Source: CAZNSX01 sp964575845 (GTDB taxonomy: Bacteria > UBA8248 > CAZNSX01). Taken from it: a stretch of DNA of 64,000 bases. The position numbers and the translations under genes were made by a program. Positions 17,517 through 25,048 of the stretch are shown piece by piece; position 1 is the first letter of the stretch; each line of letters begins with the position of its first letter. The DNA lies in the NCBI GenBank assembly GCA_964575845.1, contig CAZNSX010000001.1:620001-684000 (forward strand). The letters run 5' to 3'. The notes beneath the pieces were generated by a model, which had not been told where the DNA came from, searched no databases, and saw only the letters and a list, made by a program, of their open reading frames with translations.

Positions 17517-17760
17517 TTCTTTCCCTCCAAATGAAATTAACGAGTATTACTCCTAATTTGTGGATTTGATAAACTTTATGTTCTTCAGCCTTAAAAGTTG
17601 ACTGATCTGCGTCGATAGGTTTAGAACTATCTACCTTCCTTTCTAGTATCGTATGCTTTGTACTGATTTCGGACTGGGGGGATTCGATAGAACACTCGTG
17701 CGCTGCGAAATATGTTGTCGTATCAGGGTCTGCGGCGTTAAAAAAGGCGAGATTGAGCAT
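17509..17760 (-). CDS. Small protein of unknown function heading the HEPN/GGQHR cassette
   Basis: 83 aa, not recognised. The N-terminal half is polar and the C-terminal end (YQIHKLGVILVNFIW) is hydrophobic. It overlaps the GGQHR start codon by 8 nt in a coupling arrangement (AATGATTGA), the main reason to think it is translated. Base composition matches the two downstream genes. It could also be the 3' remnant of a longer decayed gene, since no strong ribosome site precedes the ATG. Confidence 0.45.
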   Translation of the reverse strand: MLNLAFFNAADPDTTTYFAAHECSIESPQSEISTKHTILERKVDSSKPIDADQSTFKAEEHKVYQIHKLGVILVNFIWRERND

Positions 17761-17925
17761 CCTTTTCTGAAAATATGAAAAGACTTTTGGATAATCGGTT
17801 TGAAAGTTGAGTAGCTATCGAAAAAGTATACTCGTCTTTCTCCTTCTATTTTCCAAATCTTTTATGTCGAGTACCATGAGAAGCAGAAATAAGAGGCGGT
17901 ATTTCTTCCTTTCTGGCAAATGAGC

Positions 17926-19353
17926 CTAATCATCTTCAAAATAGACTTCTCCCGGCCCCTCGAATAATCTCTCTAATATTATATTTTCTACGATCTTTTT
18001 TTCCGCCACAAAATTTGTTGTGATATCTCCCTTCCCGAAATGTCCGTTTTGTAATATAACTTTATGAAACGGGATGTTCGTTCTTATTCCTTCGATACTA
18101 AGTTCACGGACTGCTCGGTACATACGGGAGAGAGCCTCGGCTCGACTCTCACCCCATGTTGATAATTTCAAAATCAATGGGTCATAGTAAATAGGAACAT
18201 CACACCCCTCATATATGCCCTCATCAACACGCACCCAAGATTCTCTGGGTGGCCGAAAGGTGGTTATTCTTCCGGGAGATGGAAAAAAGTCACGCAAGGG
18301 GTCCTCAGCATTGATCCTGCATTCCAAGGCCCAACCGTTGAAGCGTATATCGCTCTGAGTGAAACCTAATTCCTCACCCGCGGCGATCCTCATCTGCTCC
18401 TTGACTATGTCTATGCCGGTGATCAGCTCGGTAACACAATGCTCTACTTGAAGACGACAGTTGACTTCGTTGAAATAAAAGTCTCCGGTGTATGGAATAT
18501 AGAGAAACTCCACCGTTAACGAATTAACATAGTCTAACGCCTTTGCCACTTTAATGGCCGCGTCACCCATCTTCGCCCTTAGATCTTGACTCAATGCCGG
18601 GGAAGGCGCTTCCTCAAGGACCTTCTGGAACCTCCTTTGGATAGAGCATTCCCGTTCGCCCAGGTGCACGATATTCCCTTTCTTATCAGCCAATACTTGA
18701 AATTCTATATGTCTCACTCTTGGAAGGTATTTCTCGAGATAAAACGCAGAGATACCAAAAGCTTCCAGTCCCCGGTTTTGTGCATACTTCGCCGCAGTCA
18801 GCAGTTCATCTTGGTCCCTGACCACCTTCATTCCTATCCCACCCCCGGCACCTATGGGCTTAACGATGAGGGGATAGCCTATTTCTTCTGCGATTCTTGA
18901 AATATTTGTAATCTCATCTTTTTGAATCTCGATGGCATTTTCGGAGCCGGGCGTGACCGGAACGCCAATCCTGCGAGCCAGTTGCCGGGCCTTATGTTTG
19001 GGCTTTGCTTTGCGTATGCTCCCACTCGGTGGCCCGATAAACACGATCCCCCGGCCTTCACAAGCTTCGATGAATTCGGGATTCTCAGCGAGAAAGCCAT
19101 ACCCGGGATGAATGGCTTCTGCACCGCTCCTTTCGGCGATCTCCAAAATCTTCTCGGTGTTCAAGTAACTCTGCGTGGGTTCCGGCGCTCCCAGGGGAAA
19201 AGCCTCGTCCGCGAGCCTTACATGGAGGGAATCCGCATCAACATCCGAGTAAACAGCGACTGTCCGCATTCCCATTTCCTTACAGGCTCTTATCACTCTT
19301 ACGGCAATCTCCCCCCGATTAGCGATTAGGACCTTCCTGAACATTTTTTCCAT
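17926..19353 (-). CDS. Biotin carboxylase (acetyl/propionyl/pyruvate carboxylase A-type)
   Basis: ATP-grasp biotin carboxylase, which carboxylates the biotin of a carrier protein using bicarbonate and ATP. It has RKVLIANRGEIAVRVIRACKEMG at the start, GYGFLAENPEF, the ATP-binding Gly loop GAGGGIGMKVV, and the catalytic segment NEVNCRLQVEHCVTE. In the last, typical enzymes read MNTRxQVEH; the catalytic Arg is kept. About 475 aa from the ATG at 19353; an ATG at 19344 is also possible, and an upstream frame to 19410 lacks similarity. No biotin carrier or carboxyltransferase gene is in the window, so its partners are unknown. It may belong to acetyl-, propionyl- or pyruvate carboxylase. Confidence 0.88.
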   Translation of the reverse strand: MEKMFRKVLIANRGEIAVRVIRACKEMGMRTVAVYSDVDADSLHVRLADEAFPLGAPEPTQSYLNTEKILEIAERSGAEAIHPGYGFLAENPEFIEACEGRGIVFIGPPSGSIRKAKPKHKARQLARRIGVPVTPGSENAIEIQKDEITNISRIAEEIGYPLIVKPIGAGGGIGMKVVRDQDELLTAAKYAQNRGLEAFGISAFYLEKYLPRVRHIEFQVLADKKGNIVHLGERECSIQRRFQKVLEEAPSPALSQDLRAKMGDAAIKVAKALDYVNSLTVEFLYIPYTGDFYFNEVNCRLQVEHCVTELITGIDIVKEQMRIAAGEELGFTQSDIRFNGWALECRINAEDPLRDFFPSPGRITTFRPPRESWVRVDEGIYEGCDVPIYYDPLILKLSTWGESRAEALSRMYRAVRELSIEGIRTNIPFHKVILQNGHFGKGDITTNFVAEKKIVENIILERLFEGPGEVYFEDD

Positions 19354-19514
19354 CTCTGCACCAATGGGCGGCTGAAAGGGCTTCAGAAGAAGTCTAATTG
19401 ATCTTATCACATCACGCAGCGGGAACTGAAGGGGGCTTTCTTCTCGGGGGCTCTGTCAAGCGGGGTGGGACGAGGCTGGGCCTCGTTAGTTTGTGGTAAG
19501 GATGGCCGTGTCTC

Positions 19515-19754
19515 TCAAATCAGCTTGTACCTTCTTACGGTGACTATCTTTTTCCCTCTCTGCTCTCTCATCACTCCGGTCACTTCCACTTCTTTCTGGA
19601 TGAGCCCAAAAAGTTTTTGGTGTTTCTCATTTATGTTTATCAAGTACTCCCTCTCATCTCTGGCCGAGAGCCCGATGCGGGTAACTTTGCCGCCCTTATC
19701 CCAATCCACTGGGATGAGAATCCCCCTTAGAGTGACCGGCTCATCGCCCCTCAT
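19515..19754 (-). CDS. Small conserved-looking protein, probable OB-type beta barrel
   Basis: 79 aa from an ATG at 19754, preceded by a perfect AGGAGG with a 9-nt spacer. Alternating strands (TLRGILIPVDWD, VTRIGLSARDEREYLI, EVEVTGVMREQRGKKIVTVRRYKLI in parts) suggest a small single-stranded-nucleic-acid-type or OB barrel. Similar short proteins of unknown role occur in deltaproteobacteria, to my recollection. It stands between the biotin carboxylase and the 123-aa gene, with no clear operon. Confidence 0.65.
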   Translation of the reverse strand: MRGDEPVTLRGILIPVDWDKGGKVTRIGLSARDEREYLININEKHQKLFGLIQKEVEVTGVMREQRGKKIVTVRRYKLI

Positions 19755-20033
19755 TCGTTTTACCCTCCTGATGCCACTCCCGGCCACAGCCTGCTTTCAG
19801 GGTACTTACCCCTGGATGAGAAGGCCCTCAATCACTGTAGGGCCCGCTCCAGGCGAAGAGCACACTCACCATCCTGACCCTTGCCGCGGCTGCCCTAGAC
19901 TCTAAAGAGCTCAGGACAGCTGAATGGAGAGCTTCTTCGAGGGACGCTCCTTTTTCCCCCGCCGTTTTTGCGGCATAACGGGCCCCCAAAAGAGTTGAGG
20001 GACCAGAGAGTTCAGACGACTCGTTGCGGGGCC

Positions 20034-20405
20034 CTAAAGGGCCTGAGGCGTGTGGTGCGGTTCCTTTCTTTCTTCAACCTGTGCAATATGAGTGTTCTTA
20101 TCAAACCATCCCTCGTAGAGGACCAATTCGGGATGCTCGTCGAGAGAGGTGTAGTCCCTGATGCTTATCTTTTTTGCCTCCGCCCCGACATGGTCAAAGA
20201 CGCGGAAGTTATAGCAGCCTTTTCTGCCCTCCCGCTGGCGCACGACGGCCTTTTGCCTCCACACCCAGTCGGGATTCTTGTTTAATTTCACCACCAAGTA
20301 CCTACCCACTTCCTCGGGTATTTCACGTGGCCCGTGTAGCTTCTCCGGCTTTGCCGCTGAGGGCTCCTCCTTCCCCGGCCTCCTCTCCCAGAATTTTCTG
20401 AGCAT
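20034..20405 (-). CDS. Protein of unknown function (123 aa)
   Basis: Cytosolic, basic 123-aa protein not recognised with confidence. It has a variable Lys/Pro-rich start, then a compact domain: YLVVKLNKNPDWVWRQKAV, GCYNFRVFDHVGAEAKKI and HPELVLYEGWFDKN (seen in parts). An exceptionally good AGGAGGT ribosome site precedes the ATG at 20405, so the start and reality of the gene are secure. A hairpin at 20459-20497 separates it from the exported-protein gene upstream. Confidence 0.75.
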   Translation of the reverse strand: MLRKFWERRPGKEEPSAAKPEKLHGPREIPEEVGRYLVVKLNKNPDWVWRQKAVVRQREGRKGCYNFRVFDHVGAEAKKISIRDYTSLDEHPELVLYEGWFDKNTHIAQVEERKEPHHTPQAL

Positions 20406-20458
20406 TATTACCTCCTGGAGGGGGATTTGCGGGAAGCTCCGCTCCCCTCCCTCTGAGT

Positions 20459-20497
20459 AGCAGAAGCCCGGCCCTTTTCTGTGGCCGGGCTTCTGCT
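20459..20497 (-). terminator. Hairpin after exported-protein gene copy 1
   Basis: A 15-bp perfect stem, AGCAGAAGCCCGGCC with GGCCGGGCTTCTGCT (20459-20473 and 20483-20497), and a 9-nt loop. It is 72 bp beyond the stop of the small exported protein. There is no strong U-tract, so termination efficiency is uncertain. The second copy of the module has a related hairpin at 21262-21300. Confidence 0.65.
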
Positions 20498-20568
20498 GTT
20501 GCGGCTCTTTCTGCCCCGCCTCGGGCCTCCACCCTCTGAGTGCTATCAGGGCAAGGCAACTACATCCG

Positions 20569-20826
20569 TTATTCCATCATCTCTGCGGCTTCTGTTGCCT
20601 CCTCCACGCAGCCATCGAAATCGCCGTCGGTCTGGTTCTCTTTGGCCTTATCCAATGCTTCCGTGACCTTGGCGCGCTGCTCTTGGTCCTGGACCGTATC
20701 CAGCTTGGCCTGCGCTTTCTGGATAGCGGCTGTGCATTCCTCAGCCGTCGCGGCGAAGACAGGGCCAACGCCAAAGGTCATCGCCATAAAGGCGACGAGG
20801 CTTAGGGAAATTAACAACCTTTTCAT
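20569..20826 (-). CDS. Small exported two-cysteine helical protein, copy 1
   Basis: 85-aa periplasmic protein with a signal peptide (MKRLLISLSLVAFMAMTF ending at VFA-A). The mature part of about 60 residues is a predicted helical hairpin with two Cys (ATAEEC and DFDGCVEE) placed to form a disulfide, and an acidic end, EEATEAAEMME. It is paralogous to copy 2 at 21362-21625: the pattern EC-AAI, LDKAK, GD-C-EATEAAEM is shared. A sigma-54 promoter (20898-20911) and a palindromic activator site (21081-21103) precede it. Function unknown; a stress or metal response role is conceivable. Confidence 0.85.
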   Translation of the reverse strand: MKRLLISLSLVAFMAMTFGVGPVFAATAEECTAAIQKAQAKLDTVQDQEQRAKVTEALDKAKENQTDGDFDGCVEEATEAAEMME

Positions 20827-20862
20827 TACTGTTCCTCCTTCTTTTTGACCCTACTGTGGATC

Positions 20863-20890
20863 ATATTGGGTTTTTTGGGCGCCCGAATAT
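20863..20890 (-). promoter_or_regulatory. Conserved 28-nt 5' leader element, copy 1
   Basis: A 28-nt block is identical here and at 21660-21687 although the flanking bases have diverged. On the transcribed strand it begins ATATTCGGG and ends CCCAATAT, so it can fold into a short hairpin, and it contains the palindrome GGGCGCCC. It lies at or just after the predicted sigma-54 start site, so it is either initial transcribed sequence or an RNA element. Confidence 0.55.
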
Positions 20891-20895
20891 GAAAA

Positions 20896-20913
20896 GAGCA
20901 ACCGCCATGCCAC
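20896..20913 (-). promoter_or_regulatory. Sigma-54 (-24/-12) promoter, copy 1
   Basis: Minus strand TGTGGCATGGCGGTTGCTC: GG at 20911-20910 and GC at 20899-20898 with exactly 10 bp between them, the invariant RpoN spacing. It precedes the small exported gene by about 70 bp and matches the copy-2 promoter at 21693-21710. Confidence 0.85.
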
Positions 20914-21080
20914 AATGCTAACCTATTGATTTTTATGAAGCTAAACTTTTACTGCGAGAATTTACCGGAGCTGTCAGTTCCGATTTCTCAGGGAGGCTGT
21001 AAGGCTTGTCCCCTGGGGAGCGTTTTGGGATGAGTTAACTGGTGGAAATAAAAGGGAAAATTTAAGATGAGAACTTTTGC

Positions 21081-21103
21081 TTCCGATAAAAGCGATATCG
21101 GAA
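21081..21103. promoter_or_regulatory. Palindromic activator site (UAS), copy 1
   Basis: TTCCGATA-N7-TATCGGAA, a perfect 8-bp inverted repeat about 170 bp upstream of the sigma-54 promoter. The same palindrome occurs at 21878-21900 at the same distance from the second promoter. It is the most likely binding site of the NtrC-type regulator encoded at 21932-23338. Confidence 0.75.
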
Positions 21104-21245
21104 CTCATAAATCCGGTATTCGAATTCTTATTATGCATCCGGCCCTTAATCAAGGACTAAGGCATTTTAAGAATCGCGCTTCAACTTGCTCCATATCCCG
21201 GCGTCTCGCCTCTGCTAGGTTGGGGGAAGGATGGGCGAAGACCGA
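21104..21245 (-). pseudogene. Decayed 3' end of the sigma-54 regulator gene
   Basis: This stretch aligns with the 3' end of the regulator gene and its downstream flank (21901 to about 22125). Shared blocks include ATCCGGCCCTTA, AATCGC-TTC, CGGCGTCTC-C-TCTGC and GGAAGG, but it carries deletions, one of about 70 bp. It lies just upstream of UAS copy 1, so the duplicated unit consisted of regulator 3' end, UAS, promoter, exported-protein gene and terminator. No open frame survives. Confidence 0.7.
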
Positions 21246-21261
21246 TGCCGCGGCATTAAAA

Positions 21262-21300
21262 GGCGAAAGCCCAGCCACCTCCCGTGGCCGGGCTTTCGCC
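21262..21300 (-). terminator. Rho-independent terminator after exported-protein gene copy 2
   Basis: 17-nt arms, GGCGAAAGCCCAGCCAC with GTGGCCGGGCTTTCGCC, with one mismatch and a 5-nt loop. On the minus strand it is followed by TTTTAAT. It is 62 bp past the stop codon. Confidence 0.85.
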
Positions 21301-21361
21301 ACAACACCTCTTTCTTGCCTCGTCTTTAGCCTCCGGTGTCAGCTGAAGGCTCTTGCGACGG

Positions 21362-21625
21362 TTATTCTATGGTCATCTCTGCGGCTTCTGTTGCCTCATC
21401 CAGGCAGGCCTTATAATCGCCCTGGCCCTGGAACCCTTTGGCCTTATCTAACCTTTGCATGACCCTCTCGATCAGCGCGAAATTACCCACCACGGCGGCC
21501 AGTCTCGACTCTGTTCTCTCGATAGCCGCCAGGCATTCATCGGCCGTCTGGGCAAAGACATAGCTGGCGCCAAGAGCCACTACAACAAAAGCGGCGAGGC
21601 TTAGGAGCACCAAAAACCTTTTCAT
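21362..21625 (-). CDS. Small exported two-cysteine helical protein, copy 2
   Basis: 87-aa paralogue of the protein at 20569-20826. The ATG at 21625 is chosen because AAAGGAGG lies 8 nt upstream and because it begins the signal peptide MKRFLVLLSLAAFVVVALG...VFA. The mature part is a helical hairpin with two Cys (TADEC and DYKACLDE) and the shared end DEATEAAEM. It has its own sigma-54 promoter (21693-21710), palindromic UAS (21878-21900) and terminator (21262-21300). The adjacent regulator gene suggests both copies form its regulon. Confidence 0.87.
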   Translation of the reverse strand: MKRFLVLLSLAAFVVVALGASYVFAQTADECLAAIERTESRLAAVVGNFALIERVMQRLDKAKGFQGQGDYKACLDEATEAAEMTIE

Positions 21626-21659
21626 CTCTTTTCCTCCTTTTTCGACCCTGCGATGGGTC

Positions 21660-21687
21660 ATATTGGGTTTTTTGGGCGCCCGAATAT
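21660..21687 (-). promoter_or_regulatory. Conserved 28-nt 5' leader element, copy 2
   Basis: Identical over 28 nt to 20863-20890 despite divergence on both sides. It lies between the -12 element and the ribosome site of exported-protein gene copy 2. Confidence 0.55.
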
Positions 21688-21692
21688 AAAAA

Positions 21693-21710
21693 GAGCAACA
21701 GCTATGCCAG
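21693..21710 (-). promoter_or_regulatory. Sigma-54 (-24/-12) promoter, copy 2
   Basis: Minus strand CTGGCATAGCTGTTGCTC: GG (21708-21707) and GC (21696-21695) are separated by exactly 10 bp. It agrees with the consensus TGGCAC-N5-TTGC at nearly all positions. Confidence 0.88.
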
Positions 21711-21877
21711 CGTGATAACATATTGATTTGTGTACGTTTACAGTTTTAGTTCGAGAATTGAACGGAACTGACGGTTCCGATTCCATAAGGGTGTTGTAAG
21801 GATTGGTTCCTTAGTGGGCGTTTTGGGGAAGCCAACCGGTGGAAATAAAAGGAGAAATTTAAGATGAGAACTCTTGC

Positions 21878-21900
21878 TTCCGATAAAAATGATATCGGAA
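21878..21900. promoter_or_regulatory. Palindromic activator site (UAS), copy 2
   Basis: TTCCGATA-N7-TATCGGAA, 170 bp upstream of the copy-2 promoter and 32 bp past the regulator's stop codon. The arms are identical to those at 21081-21103; only the spacer differs. Confidence 0.78.
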
Positions 21901-21931
21901 CTTATAATTCCGGTCTATTGCCGAAGGACTG

Positions 21932-23338
21932 CTATTTGAATTCTTCTTTTCGGACGCCGTATTTTTTCAGCAACTTATGTAATTGGCGGGTACTGATCCC
22001 GGCAACCTCTGCGGTCTTTCCGATCCGGCCCTTATTTAGGGCAAGGAGGTCTTTCAAAAATCGCCTTTCGGCCTGCTCGACGCCCCGCCGTCTCACTTCT
22101 GCGAGGGAAGGCCAGGCATGGGGGGAGGCCCCTTCACGGTCATCTCCAGGCGTGAAAAGTTCGCTCGGAAAGCTCTCCGGCATGAGCACGGAGGAGGTTT
22201 CCAATATGTATGCACGCTCAAGGAGGTTTTCCAGTTCTCGTATGTTGCCCGGCCAGGGGTACCGTCGAAAAGCTTCCAATACCTGTGGATGAACGCTGTG
22301 GATGTTCTTGGGAAAGAATCTATTCAGTTTTCTCAAGGAAACTTCCACAAGCAACGGGATGTCCTCCCTTCTCTCCCTCAGCGGAGGAATTTCGATCGGG
22401 AAGACGCTCAACCGATAATAAAGGTCGCTCCTGAAGGAACCGGCGTTGCACATTTTCTCAAGGTCTATATTTGTGGCCGAGATTATTCGTACATCGACCT
22501 CGATGTTAGCCTCTCCGCCGACCCTCTGAAAGGTTCTCTCTTGCAGCACTTGCAGAAGCTTGATTTGTGCGGATGGCGTTAAGGTGCCGATCTCGTCCAG
22601 GAAGATCGTCCCCCCGTGGGCGATCTCAAACTTGCCCAGCTTCCTCCGGTCGGCCCCCGTGAAGGCGCCTTTCTCATGTCCGAACAGTTCGCTTTCCAGA
22701 AGGGTGTCGGGCATCGCGCCGCAATGCACGCTGATGAACTGGGCATCTTTTCTGTTACTGTGATGGTGAATGAGTTTCGCCAACAAGCCTTTGCCCGTTC
22801 CCGTCTCACCGGTGAGTAAAACGGTGCTCTTGGTCGGCGCGACGGACCTGAGCTTGGCGAAGGCTTTTTTCATTAGAGGGCTGTTCGTCTGGACCACTTC
22901 AAGCGAATCGCTCTCCCAGAAGGTATCGCGAAGATATTCCAGCTCCGATTGCATCCTCACCGATTCGTAAACGCTTTCGATGACGTGGTTGATTTCATCG
23001 GGGACGATGGGATAGGTGATATAGTCGGTCGAACCGGCCCTCACGGCATTGACGGCTTCCCTGATCATTTCTTGGGATGACATGATGATGATTTGAGCAG
23101 TCGGAAACACTTGCCAGAACGGCTGCAGCGCTGCTCCATAGTCAAAACGGCCTTTGAGGCGCGCCGGGTCGCGCAGAAGCTCTACATCGATAAAAGTAAA
23201 CTCATGGCGTTTTTTGCGGAACTTGTCGTAACAGGATTCCTTGCTGGACGCCAGTTCAACCCTGTATTCCGGGCCAAAGTAGGAGCGGAGAGAATCCCAA
23301 GCAATCTGGTTTTCGGTAGCGACGAGAATATATTTCAT
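21932..23338 (-). CDS. Sigma-54-dependent response regulator (NtrC family)
   Basis: 468-aa enhancer-binding activator. Residues 1-130 form a receiver-like domain that departs from the norm: it starts YILVATENQIAWDSLRSYFGP without the usual acidic pair and has a single Asp in FIDVELL. The AAA+ domain (about 140-370) has Walker A GETGTGKG, the sigma-54 contact loop GAFTGA and Walker B FLDEIG. The C-terminus (about 430-465) is a Fis-type HTH (GRIGKTAEVAGISTRQLHKLLKKYG). No kinase gene adjoins. Two sigma-54 promoters with a shared palindrome lie downstream in front of the small exported proteins, its likely targets. Confidence 0.95.
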   Translation of the reverse strand: MKYILVATENQIAWDSLRSYFGPEYRVELASSKESCYDKFRKKRHEFTFIDVELLRDPARLKGRFDYGAALQPFWQVFPTAQIIIMSSQEMIREAVNAVRAGSTDYITYPIVPDEINHVIESVYESVRMQSELEYLRDTFWESDSLEVVQTNSPLMKKAFAKLRSVAPTKSTVLLTGETGTGKGLLAKLIHHHSNRKDAQFISVHCGAMPDTLLESELFGHEKGAFTGADRRKLGKFEIAHGGTIFLDEIGTLTPSAQIKLLQVLQERTFQRVGGEANIEVDVRIISATNIDLEKMCNAGSFRSDLYYRLSVFPIEIPPLRERREDIPLLVEVSLRKLNRFFPKNIHSVHPQVLEAFRRYPWPGNIRELENLLERAYILETSSVLMPESFPSELFTPGDDREGASPHAWPSLAEVRRRGVEQAERRFLKDLLALNKGRIGKTAEVAGISTRQLHKLLKKYGVRKEEFK

Positions 23339-23428
23339 AGAGGTCTCCTGGATGTCTCTTCTGCTGTGGCGTTTTCCTTCTAAGGGGCTCTCATGCGAAG
23401 GAGCCCTGGGAAATCCGCCTTTTGACCC

Positions 23429-23791
23429 CTACCCCGGCGGCCAGCCCATGGGCCTGCCACCCAGGAGGTGGAAGTGGAGGTGGAAGACCGACTGGCCGGC
23501 CTCGGGGTTACAGTTGGCAAGAAGGCGGAAGCCCCGCTCGGCTATCCCACGCTCGCGCGCGAGTTCGCCCGCAAGCCTGAAAATGGAGCCGAGTAATCCC
23601 TCATCCTCTTCCTTGAGGTCAAGGAGGGTCGGGATGTGGGCTTTTGGGATGATGAGGATGTGGACGGGCGCCTGAGGGTTCACGTCCTCGAATGCGAGGA
23701 GGGCTCCTTCCTCCCTGACCTTATTGGCAGGAATCTCTCCCTTCGCTACCTTGCAGAAAATACAGTCTTCCCCGATTCCTCTATCAGCCAT
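23429..23791 (-). CDS. HIT-family (HINT/PKCI-like) nucleotide hydrolase
   Basis: 120-aa histidine-triad protein. HINT proteins hydrolyse AMP-linked phosphoramidates and similar adenylylated compounds. It has the N-terminal DCIFCKVAKGEIPA, the strand VHILIIPKAHI, and the triad in QSVFHLHFHLLGG. The ATG at 23791 is chosen for its GGAGGAAG ribosome site and because the family starts there; the frame is open further upstream to 23914. It is divergent from the thioesterase gene. Confidence 0.93.
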   Translation of the reverse strand: MADRGIGEDCIFCKVAKGEIPANKVREEGALLAFEDVNPQAPVHILIIPKAHIPTLLDLKEEDEGLLGSIFRLAGELARERGIAERGFRLLANCNPEAGQSVFHLHFHLLGGRPMGWPPG

Positions 23792-23888
23792 AAGCTCTTC
23801 CTCCGGCATCTGATATGGGTTATGCTCTCTAGGCCCTATGATAGGATATTGGGGAGATGGGGGGCAAAGGAATTCTGACCCCGCTTCG

Positions 23889-24338
23889 ATGAAGGCGGAG
23901 AGGGGAGAGGGCACTTTGAGTAGCGAGCGGGTTGAGCTTATCCGAAGTTATGCCACCAAGATTAAGTATTACAGGCTTCTTGGCATTGAGCTAGAGAATA
24001 TGGAGGAGGGGAGGGCAAGGCTGAGGGTTCCCTTCAGGGAGGAGCTCACCCATCCCCTGGGTAGCGCCCAGGGAGGGGTGCTTTGCACGCTTGCCGATGG
24101 CGCCATGGCTCTTGCATGCCTCACTCTCCTTGAGGGCGACCAGGCGGTGGCTACAGTAGAGCTCAAGCTGAATTTCATAGCGCCATTCACTGAGGGGACA
24201 CTCGTGGCCGAGGGAAGGGTCATCCACTTGGGCTCGAGGACAATTGTTGCCGAGGCCGACCTCCACTCGGGCGAGCGCCTCATGGCCAAGGCTCTCGCCA
24301 CTTTCATAATAAATGCCCTGCCCGGAGGCCTGCCCTAG
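23889..24338 (+). CDS. PaaI-type hotdog thioesterase
   Basis: About 149 aa hotdog-fold acyl-CoA thioesterase. Family signatures: LTHPLGSAQGGVLCTLADGAMALAC (active-site loop with the H-x-G region), ATVELKLNFIAPFTEG and ARFIINA-like end (here ALATFIINA). The exact start is unclear: ATG 23889 has a weak ribosome site, while a TTG at 23917 follows GGGGAGAGGG and is closer to the usual N-terminus. It would clear small acyl- or aryl-CoA thioesters in the cytosol. Monocistronic. Confidence 0.87.
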   Translation: MKAERGEGTLSSERVELIRSYATKIKYYRLLGIELENMEEGRARLRVPFREELTHPLGSAQGGVLCTLADGAMALACLTLLEGDQAVATVELKLNFIAPFTEGTLVAEGRVIHLGSRTIVAEADLHSGERLMAKALATFIINALPGGLP

Positions 24339-24544
24339 GGGGAGGGTAAGGCCTTGGAAGGCATGCATTAGGACTACGACGTAACTCCTTGAAATTCAAT
24401 AGAATTTGCTTCAAACTCTCAGTTCCGACTTCAGATTCATCATAAGTAATTTGTGATTGGCGTAAACTGATGTAGAATGAGCAAATAATAGATGCCCGAG
24501 GGGAGGCGCATAAGGCGGCGAGAGATAAGGAGGAGGGATATACC

Positions 24545-24838
24545 ATGTTTGCACGTCTAACCATAGTTCAAATGCAGATCGGTAGGCAGGATGAAGCCAG
24601 GAAGCTCTATGATGAGGGTGTTGTTCCCGCGGCTAAATCACAGAAGGGCTATCGTGGAGCCTATCTCCTCACCGATCGCAAAACGGGCAAAGGCATTTCC
24701 ATCACCCTTTGGGACAGCGAAGAGGATGCCATTGCCAATGAACAGAGCGGCTACTATCAAGAGCAAGTAAACAAGTTCAAAGAGTTCTTCACAGCACCAC
24801 CCCTTCGCGAAGAATATGAGGTCAGTGTCCAAGCCTGA
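24545..24838 (+). CDS. ABM-like (antibiotic biosynthesis monooxygenase fold) protein
   Basis: 97-aa ferredoxin-like alpha/beta barrel protein. It starts MFARLTIVQMQIGRQDEARKLYDEGVVPAA, then GYRGAYLLTDRKTGKGISITLWDSEEDA, matching the ABM/Dabb-type pattern of small dimers. Members range from quinol monooxygenases to proteins without known catalysis, so no reaction is assigned. The ATG follows AAGGAGGGATATACC. A weak promoter-like TTGTGA-N16-TAGAAT occurs about 75 bp upstream. Confidence 0.82.
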   Translation: MFARLTIVQMQIGRQDEARKLYDEGVVPAAKSQKGYRGAYLLTDRKTGKGISITLWDSEEDAIANEQSGYYQEQVNKFKEFFTAPPLREEYEVSVQA

Positions 24839-25048
24839 GTAAATGCACCTATGCGCCACCCCGAACTTTCTGGAAGGCCGACTTCTTGCAAGCTCAACGC
24901 TGAGAGTTTCTGATAAAGGCAGATAGAGGGCTTCGCTATGCACCACCTAAATTCCCTTCGGCAACTTCCTTTATCGACAAGATTTTAAGCGAAATGGTTT
25001 GCCCAAAAAGTTGAAAAGGAAGCGTCTGAAATCAGATATCTCGTAAAA

